From positions 9,251,307 through 9,315,306 of the forward strand of contig NC_057920.1 of assembly GCF_018873765.1 (NCBI RefSeq): a stretch of DNA of 64,000 nt, in the 5' to 3' direction. The position numbers and the translations under genes were made by a program. This document shows, piece after piece, positions 49,558 through 61,108 of the stretch. Source of the DNA: Telopea speciosissima. Lineage: Eukaryota; Streptophyta; Magnoliopsida; Proteales; Proteaceae. The first letter of the stretch is position 1. Every line of letters begins with the position of its first letter. Below the pieces are notes generated by a model that saw only the letters and a list, made by a program, of their open reading frames with translations, did not search any database and was not told the origin of the DNA.

Positions 49558-50640
49558 CCCCCCCCCCACGCCAGCGGCGGTAAAGTAGATGTCTACAGTG
49601 CTCATTTGAAACAAACACTTAGATAGTTGAACAGAATCAAAGGCAAATGTTTTAATATCTTGTCTGCGGGAGCCATTTAGACTTGCTATTTTCCCATTCA
49701 GCTTTCACTCTAAACTTTACTCCGGTTAAACCTCTTTTATGTGCTTCACTTGTATGATTTCATTGCATCCTGTAGCTTCCATTATGTGCCATGTTATCAT
49801 TATCTCAGTGTTTCCCAATAATTTGTGATAGCTAGTGCTTGGTTTCTTCTTGTCTGATTAACCCCTTTTATTATTTTCAGCCATCTCAAGGGTCAGCTTG
49901 GAATGGGTGGGTAATCCTGGTCACTGAAGCTAGTGCTAGAATGGAAGGGCGATTTTACCCCCCTTTATTGTATTATCTGGTTTCATCAGGATCCAGTCTT
50001 TGGGATTTGTTAATATTTTACCAAATTGTTAGACAATGACATGAAGAGAACTGAGAACCGCACCAGGATACATTTTTTCCAATTAAAAGTTTCCTGGGAA
50101 GTAGCTGTCCTATGTTCGATAGTATATTATGAACTTGGATTGATTCTTTAAGGGCACATTTGGGTAAGCGGGTTTCGTTTTTTGTTTTTTGGGATTTGAG
50201 AAGTCAGCTTTACAAGTATAAAAATGTGTCTCTGGATTCTCAACGGTTGAAGCACAAGAATGTTACTGGGGTTTTCCGAAGTAGCATTTTCGGAGCTTCT
50301 TGGGCTTATGCAGTAAAGATTTCAAACATTGTAATTTACTTGGTTTTACACTTCTAAGCTTCTTGGAAGCTATCTGGAAGCTTACCAAACATGTACTAAG
50401 AGTGGAGTTTAGTATCATATAACAAGACGAATTTAACTGAGGATGAGTTTTCCTTCAGCCACGGATAATTGGAATTTATTTAGTATGGGGTTTTAGATAT
50501 GCATGGGAAGGTATCAATAGGGTATTTTGGGGAACATATTAAAACCCTATAGGGTTATTGTGGGTCTTTAGGTAATTGTCACGGAGCTAGAGTATTATTA
50601 TCCTCTACATAGGGTTCTTTATTATTTTCTCTTAAGTTCT
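49558..50640. other. Unique sequence beyond the duplication, with a MITE-like block
   Basis: No gene is recognised. About 50151-50400 is bounded by GGGCACATTTGGGTAAGC and the reverse complement of GCTTACCAAACATGTAC, a MITE-like inverted pair without an obvious target duplication. A poly-C run lies at 49557-49567. Confidence 0.4.
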
Positions 50641-51650
50641 CTAACTATGTAGGCCTATGTTAAAGATACTGCTTTCCGCACTAGCATTGGTGTGGCATAC
50701 AAATTCTCTCCACACTAACGTCATGGGAACCTTCTCCTCCTCTTCTCGTTTTACACTGAAAACTTCGAGAACGAGAGTAAGCATCATTGAGCAAAAGAGT
50801 AGCGACAATATTAAGAAGATCCTCATGAAAGAGAGGACATTCAAATACCCATATGAGGGTATGGCTAAAGCTTCTCCAACAACAGGTGAACTAAGGAACA
50901 CCAGCACAAGCATACCATCACCATCCAAAGTATAGCACGGGGATGCTGGGAGAAAGAGGAATCAATGAAAACATGAAAACTGCTTGAGCTAGGTAATCCC
51001 ACAACCCTAATAAGGGTGGGAGCATTAGAGGGGCAAGAAGAGGAGGCAAGTGGCCGACAAGAACAGATACCACCTCATACACAAAACGGTTGACCACAAC
51101 AATCCCAGGCTGAAAAGCTAGGACCGAGCTCTTGAAGAACATAGTATTTGTGAACTTCCAGATCTCCCACTCAGCCACAAAGTGAATTGTGAAACATACA
51201 TTTTACTCCCTTTTTCAAATCTAGAGGATGCGTTCAATGAAGAGCCCAATCAAAGAAAGTCCACCCAGGATAAGTTGTCGATAGCATGGATGCACATGAG
51301 GCTGCCCATGCCTATTAAGCATGAGGAGAAAAGATAAGAGCATTCTCCAGAGTCTTTGTATTAGAATCACAACAAGAGCACAAATATGAAATCACAATAT
51401 TTTTGGTGCCTCATGTTGACATTTACTCCAAGATCATTGATGCAGTCTTTCCACCACAAACTTTTGAATTTTACGGGGGACCTCAGAGTTCCATAGAATC
51501 TTCTGCACTAGTAGCTTGGGGGATCATCCCAACCCGGGAGCTTGACATTGAGTAGGAGGGGGAGAGGGTTGCACCAAGTCTATAGGCATACTTTACAAAG
51601 AAAATGCCCATTGGATGTGATCATCAGAATTGCCTCCACTCCATGATGAT
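50641..51650 (-). mobile_element. Decayed L1-type LINE 3' region
   Basis: Read on the minus strand, the stretch contains broken protein-like pieces such as AEWEIWKFTNTMFFKSSV and, in another frame, a region that resembles the zinc-finger/RNase H tail of plant L1 polyproteins. Frameshifts and stops occur throughout. The assignment is by general resemblance only. Confidence 0.4.
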
Positions 51651-52442
51651 GGAAAAGATTTCTTAACTTTGAAATGTCCCACTGTGCAATAGAAGTAATA
51701 AGCTCTGACACTTATGTAAGCGTACATAAAGGATAACAAGGGGATTGCACTATGTATTCATGGAGAGAGGGAACCCTCTTTTTTGAATTATATTGATGAC
51801 AAATATATGTATACAAATATCGCTGCTAGGTTGTGTGGCCCCTGCACAAGCACATGGGCCAACGAGAGTGCACATTGGCGCATCAATGGTGGTGTGATTT
51901 TCTCATTTCAAGAGGAAGGGACAGTCATTTCGTGTGGTCACGTGTCTGGGTGTAGGCTGCATTGACAAAGATCTTTTTCCCAATATATATTTAAATGAGA
52001 AAAGAACATTGCTTGGTCGATTGTCCCTGTACTCAGACACAAAAGCATGCGAAATTATTGCTCCGCCTATTGAAATAAAAAATCCCACCCATGTTGATGC
52101 CCTTGCATATACTCTCATTGATCCCCACACTAATATATATGCTACACGACCAAGCAGCGGTCTTTTTCAATGAAATTACATATTTGTCTCCTTATTATGG
52201 GAGGAGAGAGAAACCAATGGAGGTGTTATTGTAAGCTACTTAGTCGAACATGAAACTCAATCTCTTTAAAATTGGTATTTTTTTTCTCTTGCCAACCAAA
52301 CAGAGCCTACTACCCTAATGAAATCTCCGGTTTGGTGCTTTTTTTTTATCCTTTGCTCTGTTTGACACTTGTCTTCAGACGGTGATCCCTATTCCCTACT
52401 ACCACTTCTATGTCCAGTCTTCAGACTCTGGAATGGGGCCCA

Positions 52443-52513
52443 CCACAAACCCCCCCCGCCCCCCCCCCCCCCAAAAAAAAAAAAAAAAAAACAAACCCAA
52501 CCCACCCCCCCCG

Positions 52514-52556
<43 letters not shown>
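52443..52556. repeat. Extreme poly-C / poly-A tract
   Basis: About 20 bases of mostly C, then about 20 of A, then C/A mixtures, then an almost unbroken run of over 40 C up to 52556. Proline- or glycine-rich open frames here are artefacts of the homopolymer. The true length is likely uncertain in the assembly. Confidence 0.9.
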
Positions 52557-52559
<3 letters not shown>

Positions 52560-52993
52560 AGGACTAAAAGAATAATCTTTAACGCTCAAAACGTACGGAT
52601 CGGTATGCATTTAATAGAGTATAATCACAAGCGCAACTTTTAAAACGCTTATTCTTAATCAGCTCCCTAAAAACAAAAAACTGATTTTAGTAACCAGCTA
52701 CCCCCTACACTCTAAGATTTCTTTCACAAAATTCAATCTAGAAATATGTAGAATTGTCCAAAGAGGAGCAGTTGATTCCTACATACCTTCCAACCCTATT
52801 ATCTACAAGAGAACCAATTTTTAACCATATGTGTTCTTGTGAAGGGGAGGTTCCCACCCCCTCTCCCACTAAACCACACAGACAGGGGAGTCCGGACCCT
52901 CCACAGCAATCACGCCGTCACCCATTCAAGCTCTAATGGCCCACTTCCAATCTCCAATTCCATATTAAAAAAATAAATAAAAAAACTCCATAT

Positions 52994-53000
52994 TATAAAA
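52994..53000 (+). promoter_or_regulatory. Possible TATA box of the DUF4091 gene
   Basis: TATAAAA about 175 nt before the ATG at 53173, in an otherwise AT-rich leader. Weak support, from position only. Confidence 0.35.
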
Positions 53001-53172
53001 AACCGTCGAAAGCTTTTTGTCCAATTTTTTAAGTAAATTATAAAATCTGAAAACTACACAAATCATTTACCGATCGCCGGCATCAAAACAGGAGGTCGGA
53101 AGCTGCTACTCTGCAACTGAGGGAACTCGAAAAGAAGAAGAAGGAAAAAAAAAAACCAGCAGAAAATAAAAA

Positions 53173-54039
53173 ATGGAATTCACAGGTCCGTCAGTACAAC
53201 CCTACCTTCCTGTGCTTGTATTAGAATCCAGTATTTTGGTTAATGATGCGTTACTGGTGTCATTGTACACTAATAATCACTCCGATTATCGTTTGTCTCT
53301 CAAGGTTTTGGCCTTTTAGGTTTTTGCTTGTTATTATCATTCTTTGTAGGATTTGATCCTTACTTTTTATTTGTTCGTCATGGAATCTGATAATTCACCG
53401 GTCACAGTAATGTTTGATCTTCTGTTAACGTGGTTTCGTTAGATAGCCGTTGACAGCTCCCTGGTTTATCAGTTAATGTTATCCTGTGCTCTTAAGAGTA
53501 TGTGCCGTTATATATTATTCAAGCGTTTTGTGTATTTTCGGGGGGTTTATTTTGATGCTAGTTGAACAAGTAGTCGTGGAACTCAGTTGTTGTTCAATTG
53601 TTTTGAGGTGAGAAAATGACCAAGTGGTTTTCAATATGTGACGCTCAAAGTATATTCTAACCCATTTTTGACCAAACAGTCGTCACTTTTATTTTCATAA
53701 TGCTGGAGGGTCAAATTTTGATTCTGATATTTTTGGGGCAATTCTTCATGCTTTCTATTGCAGCCTGGGTTGAATACTCTGAGGACCAATTTGAATCTAT
53801 GTTTTGTTTTATTGTCCTACTCAGGAGGAGGAAATCCTCAGGATGGTGTACCACCAGTGGAAGGCGTTGCTGGAGGAGGGACAGGTTATGGATGGAATGA
53901 TGGTGGCTTACATGGTTCAAATCTTCTCGGTGGATCAGTTGATCCTACAAAGGTCCCATCTGGTGATTTACTGCATGTGTGGTGCATGCCTAGCACCGCA
54001 AATGTTGGACAACAAGAAACCCCTCGATCTTTGGAACCT
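53173..54039 (+). CDS. DUF4091 (GH123-like) protein, first two coding exons, 3' part not found
   Basis: Exon 1 codes for four residues plus one base (53173-53185, MEFT, donor GTCCGT). Exon 2 (53825-54039) continues in frame with GGGNPQDGVPPVEGVAGGGT, GYGWNDGGLHGSN, DPTKVPSGDLLHVWCMPSTA and RSLEP, then a strong donor GTAAGT. These stretches match the conserved N-terminus of a plant protein that, from memory of the family, has a C-terminal DUF4091/glycoside hydrolase 123-like domain of unknown substrate. The next expected block (a conserved LLAARNERESVQ-like segment) is not found in the remaining 10 kb. Either the intron exceeds 9.9 kb or the gene has been broken by the retroelements that follow. 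Confidence 0.65.
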
Positions 54040-55387
54040 GTAAGTTTGTCTGCATATTCTTTCCTTTGCACCTGGCAGGATCCAATTTAGTTTTCCTCCA
54101 ATTCAGACCTTTTGTTAATATTTCATAATGTTATGTCTATTTGTTGGTATCCAGATATATCCTATTTTCATATATGCCTGAACTTGTAACCAGCCTATGA
54201 TCAGAAAACATAGTGGTTTTGCATAATTGCTTCACATGCTCACATGTTTACAAGCAGCAAGCTGCATGCTTAAGAAGGAGGGGGGGGGGGGGGAGGGACT
54301 GCAATTTGTCTATGCATTGGTCACTCTATGGACATTCACATAGCTGACTTTGCTCATTGTATGGACATACACATTCATAGAAAGCACATCGTGAAAATAT
54401 GGTGTTTCTGCGCTTATCAGCATTAGAACTCTGTAGGGCCCTTACATCATGTAGGACCTCAGTCGTCCACATTACTTGGTTGTTCCCAGGGACTTACAGA
54501 AACTCAGCATTTCTACAATATTTAGGGAGCTTAGCCGAAAAGGATTTGGTGCTTTTAACATGTTAGATATTTCTCTACCTGTTCTGTGAAGATCGAGTAC
54601 TTAAGTGATTTCTTAGTAGATCTAGTGTTTATGGAAGTTATGCTGTTAGTCATTCAATACCTGTTTTGAGGTGTGTCCACAAGAATTGATGGGTGAGAAT
54701 GTGTTAGTTGATAATGTTTGGATGGTAAAAAGAATTTCTTGATCCCACCCCCCCAAAGGTAAAAAAGAAGTTCTTGAGTTTGTTATAAAATCCTGTGGTT
54801 GCATAGCAGATCAAGTTGCTTCCCCAGGCGGGTGATTTTGCACTTCATTCAGTGCCTTGATGATGCATGAACCACAACAAAATGAAAGGCAAAGCTTGCA
54901 TGGTGGGTAACTGATTAGAATAGGCAATGACAATTAATTATGGGAAGAGTCTATTTTAAGGGTTGGGTAAGGAGGTGGTTTATTTTAAGCATTGGAGAAT
55001 CAAAGTAATGGTAGTAAATTCCAAAGAATGGTCTAACAGTTTACATTCTGTCCCACAATATGGAAAAATTTGAAGTGAAGAACTATTACTGAAAGAGTTT
55101 TGCCTGTGTTGTCATATGTGGTATCACTGAATGGAGGGTGGTTAGGAGGAATCAGAAATGAAATTAAACATATTGTTTTTTGTTGTGCTGGATTTATGGT
55201 TTAGCAAGTATAGAACAGGAAAAAGTATCAAGATGTGGAAAGCTTAGTAATTATGCAAAAAAGCCACAACTGAGATTTTCTCTCTCTTGGATCCAGTTTA
55301 TGTGAACGATCCTAATCACTGCTAATGCGAGTTGTGCCTAGTTGTCAGGTGAGTCAGGTGACCAAGTCGCCCTTCCTTGACAAGTAT
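54040..55387 (+). other. Start of the long intron after DUF4091 exon 2; no gene seen
   Basis: Single-copy-looking sequence with a poly-G run near 54281-54294. Its last 240 bases (55144-55382) are a direct repeat of 57813-58044. Confidence 0.5.
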
Positions 55388-58044
55388 TGATGCAGGAGAA
55401 TCCTGGACCGGGCCGACCCAACTGGTGTACTACCTTGGACCGACCCAAACCCAGTTGCGTATCCAGACGGAGATGAAACTGGTCCAGTTTGAGTGTTTGG
55501 ATCTAATAGGATTTTAGGAATTTATGTTATTTGGGGAAATAATGTTTCTAGTTATTTTATTCTCTCTTTATTTTAGAAGATAGCTACTAGGGTATTTAGT
55601 TTCCAATTGTTTTTAGCTTCCTTATTTTGAATAAGTTTCCTAGTTAGATAGTGAGTCTTATTTTTAGGAATCTTTTATTTCTCTTTATATATGATGTAAT
55701 TCCCCATCATTGGAGATAATAAAGAATAAATTGAAGTTTGAGTTTGTGTGCGTGTGCACTCCCCCCCCCCCCCCCCCCTTTTCTACTGCTTCTTCTTCTC
55801 CACGGTTTCTTCTCTTTCCCCCTGCAACTCTGATTTCTTCCAAGCTTCTTTTTTCTCCTTTCCGAACCCCCTTTATCTGGTATCAGAGCCCAAACCTGGG
55901 TGAATCTCTCTCTCTTTGATTCGTCACCCTCTCAGTCTCTCTTTTCCTCATTCTGTTCTTCGTCCTCTTTTTTCTTTCTTAATTTCTTTTCTCTGCGGTT
56001 GTGACCGAATAACACCAGCAGCAACCCCACCTTCCCTTTGATTCCCGTAAAACCCCAAATCATCCGCGTATCACCCATCATTGTCGTCATCATCTCATTC
56101 TGTCCGTGACCTTTCAACCCCATCCTTCACTTCCATATTAATTAAAAAAAAAACCCCACTGTCGATTTCCAGCGACACCCCCGCCGCCCTTTTTCCTTAT
56201 GAAACGTTCCTTCAATTCCCACCCATCCCTCAACATGAACCAGAAACCCAGACCCCCTTCTGTTACACCACCGCCTCTTTTTTTTTTCCCCCACAACTCC
56301 AATTGATTTTCCCTTCACCTCAGTGTTCCATCAGCAACCGAAAAAAAAAAAAAAAGAGAATAGAAAAGAAGAGAGCGAGAGACAGAATCCACAGAAAAAA
56401 AATTTATTACATACCTGGTTCCTCTTCCTGGCCACAGTCATCTCCTCCATCGGCGTTCATCTTCGAAGTCACAACCTCTCCTTGTCAAAGTCGAACTCTC
56501 CACTGATTCCTCTGCAGGTTTTCAGCTGGTTGTCACTGGCAGAAGACAACCTCAACTCGACTTCTACTCCTTCCCATTGCACTTTAACGATAGGTTTTTT
56601 TTAAAAAAAAATTTTCTAGACCCTTTTTTACCCATTATACCCCTTAACTTCCTTTATTTCTAAGTTGTCCTTAATTTAACCATAAAAAACACCCTCCATT
56701 CTGTTCCTACTTAGTTTGTCCTTTCTGTTTCCAAAAGTACCCCGTCTTTCTCTCTCATTTCACTTTTCTCCTTTAATTTTATTACTTTCCAGGTTTACCC
56801 CTCCCTTTCCATCGTTACACCACACTTCTTTTCTTCTCTTTAAATCTACTACCTCAATGAGTCATGAACAGTGGCCCAGTATACTTCAACAACCAAGCCA
56901 TAACAGCCCTTCAAGCAAACCATAAATTGTTGAAGGCTGAGTTAAAGCTCCATGATCAGAGTTCAACCCAGGCAGTTGAAGATCACAATGAAATCAACGG
57001 TCCGATCGAAGAATTGAAATTCCATGATCAGATTTCGACCCAGGTAGTTGAAGCTCACAATGAAATCAACGGTCCGATCGAAGAATTGAAATTCCATGAT
57101 CAGATTTTAATCCAGGCAATGCCGTTGGCTGATGAACATCAAGAAAATCGTGACGGTTGATTGCGTAGTTGATCCATTTGATTATGTGCTTTCCCATGGT
57201 TACTTCAACCAAGAATTTCGGCTCGTGGATTTTATACAAGTTGAGCATGGATTGATAGTTGGCGTCGATCACACGATTTTGATTCTATTGTTCTACAAAA
57301 CTCGTGGACGAGTTTTTCTGAACTCCGGGAGAGTTGATGTAGGAGAATCCTGGACCGGTCCGACCCAACGGATGCGCTACCTTGGACCGACCCAAACCCA
57401 GTTGCGTATCCAGATGGAGATGAACCGGGTCCAGTTTGTGTGTTTGGATCTTGTAGGATTTTTAGGAATTTATGTTATTTGGGAAAATAATGTTTTTAGT
57501 TCATTTTATTCTTTCTTTATTTTAGAAGTTAGCTACTATGAATTTAGTTTCCAATTGTTTTTAGCTTCCTTATTTTGAATAAGTTTCCTAGTTAGATAGT
57601 GAGTCTTATTTTTAGGAGTCTTTTATTTCTCTTTATATATGATGTAATTCCCCATCATTGGAGATAATGAAGAATGAATTGAAGTTTGAATTTGTGTGCG
57701 TGTGCACTCCTACCCCCCTCTTCTTCTCCATGGTTTCTTCTCTTTCCCCTGCAACTCTGATTTCTTCCAAGCTTCTCTTTTCTCCTTTCTGACCCCCCAT
57801 TAAGTATAGAACAGGAGGAATCACAAATGAAAGTAAACATATTGTTTTTTGTTATGCTGGACTTATGGTTTAGCAAGTATAGAACAGGAGAAAGTATCAA
57901 GATGTGGGAAGCTTAATAATTATGCAGAAAAGTCAATACTTAAAATTTTCTTTCTCTTGGATCCAGTTTATGTGAATGATCCTAATCACTGGTAATGTGA
58001 GTTGTGCATAGTTGTCAGGCGACCAAGTCGCCCTTCCTTGACAA
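55144..58044. repeat. 240-bp direct host repeat flanking an LTR element
   Basis: 55144-55382 and 57813-58044 match closely (AGGAGGAATCA, ATATTGTTTTTTGTT, TCTCTTGGATCCAGTTTATG, CCAAGTCGCCCTTCCTTGAC). The LTR element 55388-57802 lies exactly between them. Confidence 0.85.
55388..57802 (+). mobile_element. Non-autonomous LTR retrotransposon, 2.4 kb, complete
   Basis: 5' LTR 55388-55875 (488 bp) and 3' LTR 57335-57802 (468 bp) both start TGATGYAGGAGAATCCTGG and end in TTA. AGTAT flanks the element at 55383-55387 and 57803-57807. A Met-tRNA primer site TGGTATCAGAGCC follows the 5' LTR (55878-55890) and a purine tract CTCCGGGAGAG precedes the 3' LTR. The 1.46-kb interior has no protease, RT, RNase H or integrase. 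The only notable frame, 56864-57160 (98 codons), carries an internal tandem repeat EINGPIEELKFHDQ. The style of the 3' junction (CTCGTGGACGAG, then the purine tract) recalls Ty3/gypsy. It needs proteins from another element to move. Confidence 0.88.
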
Positions 58045-58049
58045 CTATG
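58007..58049. mobile_element. 43-bp hAT-type micro-element (CATAGTTGTCA family)
   Basis: It starts CATAGTTGTCAGG and ends CCTTGACAACTATG, with flanks GAGTTGTG and GAGTTGCG (7 of 8 match). It shares TIRs with the elements at 59918 and 60195. Confidence 0.6.
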
Positions 58050-58802
58050 GAGTTGCGATCAGTTCTATTTTTAATACATGTTTTGCTCTTAAATTCAGAA
58101 CTTCTCACAACTGGACCCAGTCATCTGGATCAGTTCAAGCTTTAAAGATCCTTGTGATGTGGGAACATCCTAGAGAAAAATTGCTATAGTTTGATCGCTG
58201 ATTACAGACCATTGGATGATCTGTTTTGGTGATTTATAGAAAATTAGTTATTTCTCACTTTTAATTAGGAATTTTTTTTATTATCAAATTCATCCTTTTA
58301 GCATAATTTGGGTGCAGTTTGATAGCTTATTGAGTTGCCCTGTTCCATGAGACTAAGTTCTTGCGATTCTGAGCTATATTTGAAAAGTTATGACCAACTT
58401 TCTGAAGGGATTTGAGTCATTGATGGAATTTTGTTTTAGAATTCTAGTTAGATTACGAGTCTTCTTTTGGTCTTTTTCCCTCTCTTGAATTTGTAGTTTT
58501 GTTCAAAGGGGTAAGCACTTAGGGAGTTGCAAAACGTCACTTTAGTCATGTTAGCTAGTCTTCTAAAGAGTCAGAAAAGTCGGTCTCGGGTAGGGAATTA
58601 GGGGGTTCTATTATTGTGTTCCAAAGAGTCATTGGTGGAGTGATTTTGTTTTTGATAATGGTTACGGGAATGGTTCTCTTCCAAGTGTTTTGTTCATGGT
58701 GAACATGAGCTTATCTCTTTCTCTTTCTCTTTCTATTTGGCCTATTACTAAACAGGCTTTGTTGTAAATTTAGTTGTATCATCTTCTTAAATTTAGAATG
58801 AT

Positions 58803-59542
58803 GTAGTGGATGTTAAAAGACTTGGAGATAGGATTATACTTATCAAACTTGTGTTAGAGAAAGAGAGAGAGTCAATATTATCAGTGCTTACGCTCCCCAA
58901 GTAGGATTGGACGAAAGTAGCAAGTTACAATTCTGGGAATATTTGGATGGATTAGTGTAAGATATTAGTCAAGGAGAAAAGATTATTATAGGGGGTGATC
59001 TGAATGGATATGTAGGGAGAGATCAGGGAGGATATGAAAGTGTGCATGGAGGTTATGGATTTGGTGAGAGGAATGAGGAGGGTATCTTAGTTTTGGATTT
59101 TGCGGTTGCTTATGATCTGTCCATTGTAAACACCTACTTTGAAAAGAGAGAGGAACATTTAGTCACCTATAGAAGTGGACATCATAATAGCCAAATAGAT
59201 TTCTTCCTAACTAGAAGGTCTGACAGATTGTTTTGTAAGGACTTGAAAGTTATCCCACGGGAGAGCTTAACCATCCAACATAGATTAGTGGTCATGGATA
59301 TGCGGCTCATCATGCAGGATCGTAAGATAGGGGAGCCTATCTGCCCTAAGGTAAGGTGGTGGAACTTGAAAGGAAACTCCTTAAAGTCATTTATTGACAA
59401 AGTGGTCAAACAAAGAAAGTGGGACTTGGAGGGAGATACTAATTTGATGGGGAACAAGATGTCTACATGTATTAAGAAGGTGGCTAAAGAGGTACTAGGG
59501 GAATCGAAAGGAAAACGTCTTTCTCCTAGGGAGACTTGGTAA
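58803..59542 (+). mobile_element. RTE-type LINE endonuclease fragment
   Basis: From about 58810 the frame reads VKRLGDRIILIKLVLE, then, after a shift, INIISAYAPQVGLDES, IIIGGDLNGYVGRD, GFGERNEEG, SQIDFFLTRR and IQHRLVVMD. This is the AP-endonuclease domain of plant RTE LINEs, with the GGDLN and SQID active-site blocks. A TAA interrupts it at about 58957-58959. The longest open piece is 59042-59542 (166 codons). No reverse transcriptase follows. The RTE tail near 61101 may be the 3' end of the same element after internal loss. Confidence 0.85.
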
Positions 59543-59917
59543 TGTAAGCCTAGAATACAAAGTAAACTAACCTCAATATTATCTACAATAGGCTAGTAAC
59601 AGTTCCAGCAAAGAGTCAATGATTAACAGGAATAACAGCTAACAAGGATGCCGCAGGCCCAAATAGGGGGATTATGTATTGCGTATCGTAGGGTAATTAT
59701 AAGAGACGTATCATATTGTATCGTACCAGAGATACGTATCAAACGCTATAGATACGCATGGAAATGGTCAAGATACACATGGAAATACACTTTTGGAACA
59801 AAAACAATATAAATAAGCAATATATAACAAGTATCATTCATAAACACTAAAAGGGCTTTCTTATGGAATGTATCAATGGTATCGGTATGTATCGAACCAT
59901 ATAGGCTGATATGTATC

Positions 59918-60070
59918 CATAGTTGTCACGGCGGTAGGCGACCCAAGGCGGTGGAGAGGGTAAAAAAGCAAAGCGACACCAACCAAGCGACCAAGGGGAC
60001 CAAGGCGCCCGCATAGGCGACCAAGGGAACCAAAGCGCCTGGACGCCTAGGTGACGCCTTGACAACTATG
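59918..60070. mobile_element. hAT-type MITE (153 bp)
   Basis: Ends are CATAGTTGTCACGGCG and CGCCTTGACAACTATG. The 8-bp duplication TATGTATC is at 59910-59917 and 60071-60078. It is rich in GGCGACC / AAGGCG phrases and has no coding sequence. Confidence 0.88.
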
Positions 60071-60194
60071 TATGTATCGATACATATCGATACGTATTAA
60101 TGCACCCACGAATCTATTTATCGATCGTATTCATGGTATCGATAAGTATCAATCGTATTCATGGCGATCATGTGGACCATAGTTGGGATAAGGC

Positions 60195-61100
60195 CATAGT
60201 TGTCACGGTGTCATGGCGGTCCAAGTCGGTGGAGGGGTGTCTGATCGATATATCGACACGACACCCGCCATGGCGATCATGTCGACCATGTTTTATTTTT
60301 TATTTTCTCTATTTTTTAATGTTTTAATAGATGTATACTCAAGCCATGTTTTATTTTTTCTCTATTGTTTCTCAAGTTTTAAGGATGGAAATCTTGTAAT
60401 TCAGTAGAATCTAAGAAAGGGCATAAAAGGGTTTTGATTTAATGACTAAGGGTAAACTTGGAGGGATGTGTAAAGTATGGACAAAGGGGAATAAAAGAAG
60501 AGAAGGGTACTTTAGGAAAAAGACAAAAATAAGGGTTTGTAATAACCCACGATCAGATTATGGTTGTCTTCAACCTTATGACTTCAGCCTGGGACGGAAA
60601 ACAGCGCAGTACGAAGGAGATAACTCCTTCAACTCTTCTCGGTCCAGTCTAAATCTTCAGGCGAAGCATCGCCACATCATGTTCTATCAATTCCAGCAAG
60701 AACTCATCACAGAAATCAACTAAACAAGGAGTATTTAATCCCTGGAATCAGATCTGGCGACTTCTTAGTTGCAAGTAATCTTCAAAGGTTTGAATCTCAG
60801 GGCAAGGAAAGCTTTTGGGTGCGAACCTCTAAGGTAAGGATCGCCCTAGGGTGGTGATTCAATGCACCAAAACTCAAGCCCAATCGACTCTCTCTCAAAG
60901 GGTTCAAAACAATTCTATTGAGGGTTGCAGTCACCGACCAACAGAGAGAACATCAATGGCAAAAGAAGATGAAATTGAAGAGGGAAAGAGAGACAGGAAG
61001 AAGAAATCGAAGAGGAAAAGAGAAACAAGACGCCATGGCGTAGGTCGATATGCATGCTTCTCCAGCGCCAGGATGCCATGGTGACGCCATGACAACTATG
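60195..61100. mobile_element. hAT-type non-autonomous element (906 bp) inside an RTE tail
   Basis: It starts CATAGTTGTCACGGTG and ends GCCATGACAACTATG, with the 8-bp duplication GATAAGGC at 60187-60194 and 61101-61108. The flanking sequence rejoined reads GTTGGGATAAGGCTGAGTTG, the RTE LINE 3' end, so the hAT element jumped into a LINE tail. The interior (60440-61080) includes short frames without recognisable domains and is unlike the 153-bp member. Confidence 0.85.
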
Positions 61101-61108
61101 GATAAGGC

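Noticed and set aside
50641-50935. Opposing 92- and 95-codon frames as genes
   Set aside because: They overlap on opposite strands and fit a decayed LINE better than a cellular gene.
52369-52643. Proline-rich (plus) and glycine-rich (minus) open frames
   Set aside because: They are produced by the C/A homopolymers and have no conserved flanks or splice context.
57132-57578. 148-codon frame near the 3' LTR of the 2.4-kb element
   Set aside because: It runs from the internal region into the LTR and past its start, and has no family similarity beyond LTR-junction sequence.
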